Assembly: GCA_002840685.1 (NCBI GenBank)
Contig: PHBU01000001.1
Coordinates: 124,001-188,000, forward strand
Source: Chloroflexi bacterium HGW-Chloroflexi-6
Lineage (GTDB): Bacteria; Chloroflexota; Anaerolineae; Anaerolineales; Villigracilaceae
Direction: 5' to 3'
Length of the DNA stretch: 64,000 bases
Shown here: positions 60,980-64,000 of the stretch, piece after piece
Layout: the number at the start of each line of letters is the position of its first letter
Position numbering within the stretch: the stretch's first letter is position 1
Notes under the pieces: generated by a model
What the model was told of the DNA's origin: nothing
The model's input: only the letters and a program-made list of their open reading frames with translations
Databases searched by the model: none
Program-made: the position numbers and the translations under genes

Positions 60980-61666
60980 TCATGAATCTAACGCTTCCAA
61001 CCACGGGAAGCCATTTGGATTCGCCGATGATAATTGGACCAGTTTTTCATCATTATGCCCATGAATTTGATCGAGAAAAGGAAAGTCATCTGGTTCTACC
61101 AGTAATTTTGCAATTGGTTGTGCTGATCGGGAACTAATCCAGTGCGGAAAAACGATTTCAGTCCCTTGTGCTTGCTGAATAGATTCTTGGATAAAGGATT
61201 GCCGTGGCAAAATGTAGACAGCACCCGTACACCAGGGTTTTTGAATTAGCACAGATTGGGTAATCGAAAAGAAATACAGGGGTTCACTAAATTGATCGGG
61301 TGAGATCCGAGCTTGAAAACATGAATTGAATAACGTCATTTCGGGATATTTTTTACGATCAAGAATAGCAAAATACAGAACCCAGATGCCATCCGTGGTG
61401 GCATAGATGGCAAGTTGATTACTAAACGCCCTTTTATCATTGGCCTGTCTTGGCTCAACCTGACTTATTTGTAAATTTTGTGAACCGTGTAAGACAAGGT
61501 TTCTGGTTTCACACAAAAAGGAAAGAAATTGCCATTTTGGATAGGGGAGAGCATAATCAATAAAAGCGCCTACGGGGGTTGCCTGACACAGATTGTCAAA
61601 AGCCGCCACCATTTCAGGTGTTTTATTAAAACATGGGCGAGGGAGAAGAAAAGAAGGCGCATCCAT
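60980..61666 (-). CDS. Cassette gene of unknown function, possibly ADP-ribosyl-type fold
   Basis: 228 residues. Central motif: LSFLCETRNLVLHGSQNLQI, then EPRQANDKRAFSNQLAIYAT and DGIWVLYFAILDRKKY. The order HGS - acidic/Arg - strand - DG-W is reminiscent of ADP-ribosyltransferase-like proteins, but no catalytic Glu pattern is certain, so the function is left open. It is the first gene of the array at the high-coordinate end. Confidence 0.6.
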   Translation of the reverse strand: MDAPSFLLPRPCFNKTPEMVAAFDNLCQATPVGAFIDYALPYPKWQFLSFLCETRNLVLHGSQNLQISQVEPRQANDKRAFSNQLAIYATTDGIWVLYFAILDRKKYPEMTLFNSCFQARISPDQFSEPLYFFSITQSVLIQKPWCTGAVYILPRQSFIQESIQQAQGTEIVFPHWISSRSAQPIAKLLVEPDDFPFLDQIHGHNDEKLVQLSSANPNGFPWLEALDS

Positions 61667-62113
61667 GGCATTTTCTCAAACAATATTTTTCAAATTACTA
61701 CCAGCCGCCCAACCATGAATTCAACCACGGCAGCTTTTGCTATTTTGGGCTGCACATAATCGAGGTAGCGGGCCATGATTTTTCCGAAAGAATACTGCCG
61801 GCGCTCGCGCAAGATGGCGTGCTTCCATTTGGCGATGAATTTTTGGGAGGCGAATGCTGGGCCTGAAATTCTCTTCGCCAAGGTATGCACTCATTGTACA
61901 CAAAAAAAACGCCTCCCCCAAGTGGCGGAGACAAAGCCTCCCCGGTCGATGGGTGTAGACGAAGAGTGTTTAGCATATGATAAGTTAACAAACTACATAT
62001 CTTTGGTGGATAGCCTTTGCATATTTATCCGGCACAGAGAATTTATTGTGAATCTAATAAGATCAGGTGCCGATGACTATACCCAGAGAACAGGGCTAAC
62101 GGTGTTACCCAAA
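61667..62113. other. Gap at the head of the cassette array: attC-like end, no integrase
   Basis: The 447 bases begin with an attC-like end: GCCCAAC (61707-61713), then CATGAATTCAACCACGG and CTATTTTGGGC, like the 52222 module. A weak hairpin (61900-61940) follows. The short minus-strand frames here repeat the 52222 module and look non-coding. No integrase or attI was recognised before the plus-strand cyclase gene. Confidence 0.5.
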
Positions 62114-64000
62114 ATGAAATCTGAGCAGATAAAAACTTCTAAAATACTCTACCAGCCGTTAACCGGAGCCATGGCCGCATTTCTCTCTCTGCCACTGCGT
62201 TTGAAAATAACGATTCCTTACCTTGCAGTGGCTATTCTATTGGCTGGCCTGGCCACATGGGTGATTACCGAGTCCTTTGTGACCAGACTGCAGGAGCGGT
62301 TCAACGTTCAATTGGTGGATGGTTTTGAAACGGCCAGCACACAAGTGTTTCAATCTGAATCCAAGGCGCTCATCACGGAACGCGCCATCGCCCGCACCGT
62401 TGGCGTGGCCGAGGCAGCTGCAGCTCGAGACACCGTCAGCCTCAATACGCTGATCCGCCCCCTGGCGGTCAACGCACATGTGCCCTTTGTGCATGTGCTG
62501 GATGCATCCGGCGCCCTGATCTACGAACTGCGCCTGCTGCATCCGGAAGGAAATCCCTCGGATGCAGCCATCAATTTTGCAGCCTGGGACCCGGTGCGGC
62601 GCGTCCTGGCTGGCGAGAGCGACGGCCTTGGCGATAAGTATTCGGGTGTGTTGGATGGTCCCGGCGGACCAGCACTGTACGTTGCTGGCCCGCTTATCCT
62701 GAATGACGAACGGGTAGGGGTGGTGTTGGCCGGTTTTCCACTGGAAACTTTACTGCCACAGATGATCGCAGACTCGGCGGCCCAGGTCAGTCTCTACCAG
62801 CCAGACGGAAGCGCCGCATTCAGCACGTTTCCAAAAGGGTCTCAAATGCCTGTGTTGACATCTGACGTACTGGCTGCGGTCAATGCGCAAGGTCCTCATC
62901 CCCTGCAAAACCGCATTTGGACTCTGGATGTGAACGAATATAACGAAGCGATCGGCCCCTTGCTGGTCCGTGGCCAGCCCAGCGGTTGGGCGCTGGCAGT
63001 GGCCCTGCCCCGTGCGCTCATCACCAGCAGTGCGCAAGTGAGTCCGGCACAATTGATGGTTGCCTTTATGTTGGCAGTCCTGGCCGTGATTGCCCTGGGG
63101 TTTGTGATCGCAAAAATCATCGCCATCCCAGTTTTCGAATTGGTGGCCGCTTCAACGCAAGTCGCCAAGGGCGATCTGGATGTCAACGTGCGGGATTTGT
63201 CTCAAGATGAATTTGGGCTCTTGAGCCGCCAGTTCAATCAAATGGTATCTCAATTGCGCCAACGCGATATCATGCGTGACTTATTTGGCCACATGGTCTC
63301 CGAAGAAGTGCGTGAAGCCCTGCTGCATGGTGATCAACTCCAATTGAGTGGCGAGCTAAAGATCGTCAGCGTGCTATTCACCGATATCCGCCATTTCACA
63401 GAATTTTCTGAAAATCACGGCCCGCAGGAAGTGGTGGACATGCTCAACAGCTATTTCAGCATCGTCAACGGCGCAGTCCGCGAGGCTGGTGGAATGATCA
63501 ACAAGTTCGGCGGCGACAGCACCATGGCCATCTTTGGCGCGCCAGTCAATCTCGAACCAAGCGAGACAGCCTACCGGGCGCTCCGCGCTGCTCTTGCGAT
63601 CCGTCTTCGGATTCTCGAGTCCAGCGCTCGTCGCGTGCAAGCTGGCCTGGAGCCGATCAACATCGGCATTGGCATCAATACAGGGGAGGTCATCACGGGC
63701 AATGTTGGTGCGGAGGATCGCTTCGAATATACCGTGATTGGGGATGCGGTAAACGTGGCATCACGCATGCAGAGCCTGGCCAGCCAACTTACGGATAGCA
63801 ATATTTTTATTACGGATGGAACGTACCAGGCCTTCGCTGAACGCGAAAGGTTGCTGGTTGCCGACCAGGGCGATATCGCACTCAAAGGGCGGGCTGAATC
63901 GGTACATGTCTACAAGGTCAATGGCATACGGCTGGCGACAACCTCGCCAAATATAACGCGCGCAGAAGGTTTCACCCTGGGCAATGAGGTACCTCACCGC
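62114..64000 (+). CDS. Membrane sensor adenylate cyclase, class III (3' end missing)
   Basis: At least 629 residues; the frame is open to the window edge. TM1 is at about 32-52. An extracytoplasmic Cache-like sensor (about 55-315) is followed by TM2 (about 318-340) and a HAMP domain (IIAIPVFELVAASTQVAKGD). The cyclase domain begins near residue 415. Metal Asp are in VLFTDIRHFTEF and FGGDSTMAIFGAP; Lys before FGGD and Asp of VIGDAVNVASRM suit ATP; Asn/Arg for catalysis are in the same motif. It should make cAMP in response to an outside signal. The ATG at 62114 has no strong Shine-Dalgarno. Confidence 0.88.
   Translation, partial: MKSEQIKTSKILYQPLTGAMAAFLSLPLRLKITIPYLAVAILLAGLATWVITESFVTRLQERFNVQLVDGFETASTQVFQSESKALITERAIARTVGVAEAAAARDTVSLNTLIRPLAVNAHVPFVHVLDASGALIYELRLLHPEGNPSDAAINFAAWDPVRRVLAGESDGLGDKYSGVLDGPGGPALYVAGPLILNDERVGVVLAGFPLETLLPQMIADSAAQVSLYQPDGSAAFSTFPKGSQMPVLTSDVLAAVNAQGPHPLQNRIWTLDVNEYNEAIGPLLVRGQPSGWALAVALPRALITSSAQVSPAQLMVAFMLAVLAVIALGFVIAKIIAIPVFELVAASTQVAKGDLDVNVRDLSQDEFGLLSRQFNQMVSQLRQRDIMRDLFGHMVSEEVREALLHGDQLQLSGELKIVSVLFTDIRHFTEFSENHGPQEVVDMLNSYFSIVNGAVREAGGMINKFGGDSTMAIFGAPVNLEPSETAYRALRAALAIRLRILESSARRVQAGLEPINIGIGINTGEVITGNVGAEDRFEYTVIGDAVNVASRMQSLASQLTDSNIFITDGTYQAFAERERLLVADQGDIALKGRAESVHVYKVNGIRLATTSPNITRAEGFTLGNEVPHR

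Noticed and set aside
61900..62113. Search for an integrase gene or attI at the head of the array
   Set aside because: Only about 200 bases separate the array from the cyclase gene and no tyrosine-recombinase motif is present on either strand.
1..64000. tRNA, rRNA, riboswitch and CRISPR scan by eye
   Set aside because: No cloverleaf with a TTCGAATC-type arm, no rRNA-like stretch and no conserved riboswitch core was found; short structured regions were explained as terminators or repeats.

Overview
The window is one contiguous stretch of a bacterial chromosome. The gene families and habits point to Chloroflexota, most likely class Anaerolineae. These include many small TolB/WD40-like lipoproteins with Thr/Pro-rich linkers, DUF5666/DUF5667 proteins beside an ECF sigma factor, a multi-cupredoxin NirK, a fused FtcD, an M23 peptidase with an HHGVE motif, and dispersed GTAGGGGCGACC-type repeats. 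No rRNA, tRNA or CRISPR array was recognised. Taxonomy is inference from families, not from a marker gene.

Layout. 0-3 kb: a minus-strand group (alpha/beta hydrolase, PfkB sugar kinase, start of a possible cytochrome-b5-like gene) and an orphan protease-prodomain-like protein. 3-8 kb: fused glutamate formimidoyltransferase/cyclodeaminase, an M23 lipoprotein, dCTP deaminase and an unknown lipoprotein. 8-16 kb: a protein with two MerR domains, a GH36 alpha-galactosidase, an OmpR-type regulator and its histidine kinase (with a 702-residue lipoprotein gene lodged between them), and a SIMPL-domain protein. 16-23 kb: an ECF sigma factor coupled to a very large anti-sigma-like membrane protein ending in a beta-propeller, a TolB-like lipoprotein, and a UvrA homologue lacking the UvrB-binding segment. 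23.7-32.8 kb: a self-contained mannitol-type PTS operon: PRD activator, IIC, IIB, IIA, fused HPr-EI, an unusual double-Rossmann polyol-phosphate dehydrogenase, a FruK/LacC-type kinase and a small unknown protein. 32.8-37 kb: a histidine phosphatase, a Crp/Fnr regulator and a nitrite-reduction operon (NirK with two extra cupredoxin domains, a DUF1858 protein, a hemerythrin). 37-44 kb: a class III cyclase/ATPase regulator, a GT-C-like membrane protein, and an ECF sigma factor flanked by two DUF5666-type exported proteins with long Asp/Asn/Ser tails. 44-50.5 kb: a GH3 glycosidase, a DUF4157 protein, HtpG and dimethylargininase.

50.6-61.9 kb is the most unusual part. About fifteen short, mostly unrelated genes all lie on the minus strand: GNATs, methyltransferases, a YdeI-like protein, a P-loop kinase, an Imm5-like immunity protein, DUF2200 and several unknowns. 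Most gaps carry GCCCAAC / GTTGGGC / GTTAGGY motifs, repeated modules and hairpins. This is the signature of an integron gene-cassette array. No integrase gene is visible, so within this window it is a CALIN (cluster of attC sites lacking an integrase). Base composition and function change from cassette to cassette, as expected for transferred units. The window closes with an incomplete plus-strand sensor adenylate cyclase (62.1 kb to the edge).

How parts work together. The PTS operon carries every phosphotransfer component and the downstream enzymes for taking a hexitol to a sugar bisphosphate, under its own PRD regulator. The Crp/Fnr protein sits just upstream of nirK and probably controls nitrite/NO metabolism. 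The two ECF sigma loci and the MerR, OmpR and cyclase genes make the region rich in signalling to the cell surface. All functions are read from sequence only; no database search was run.
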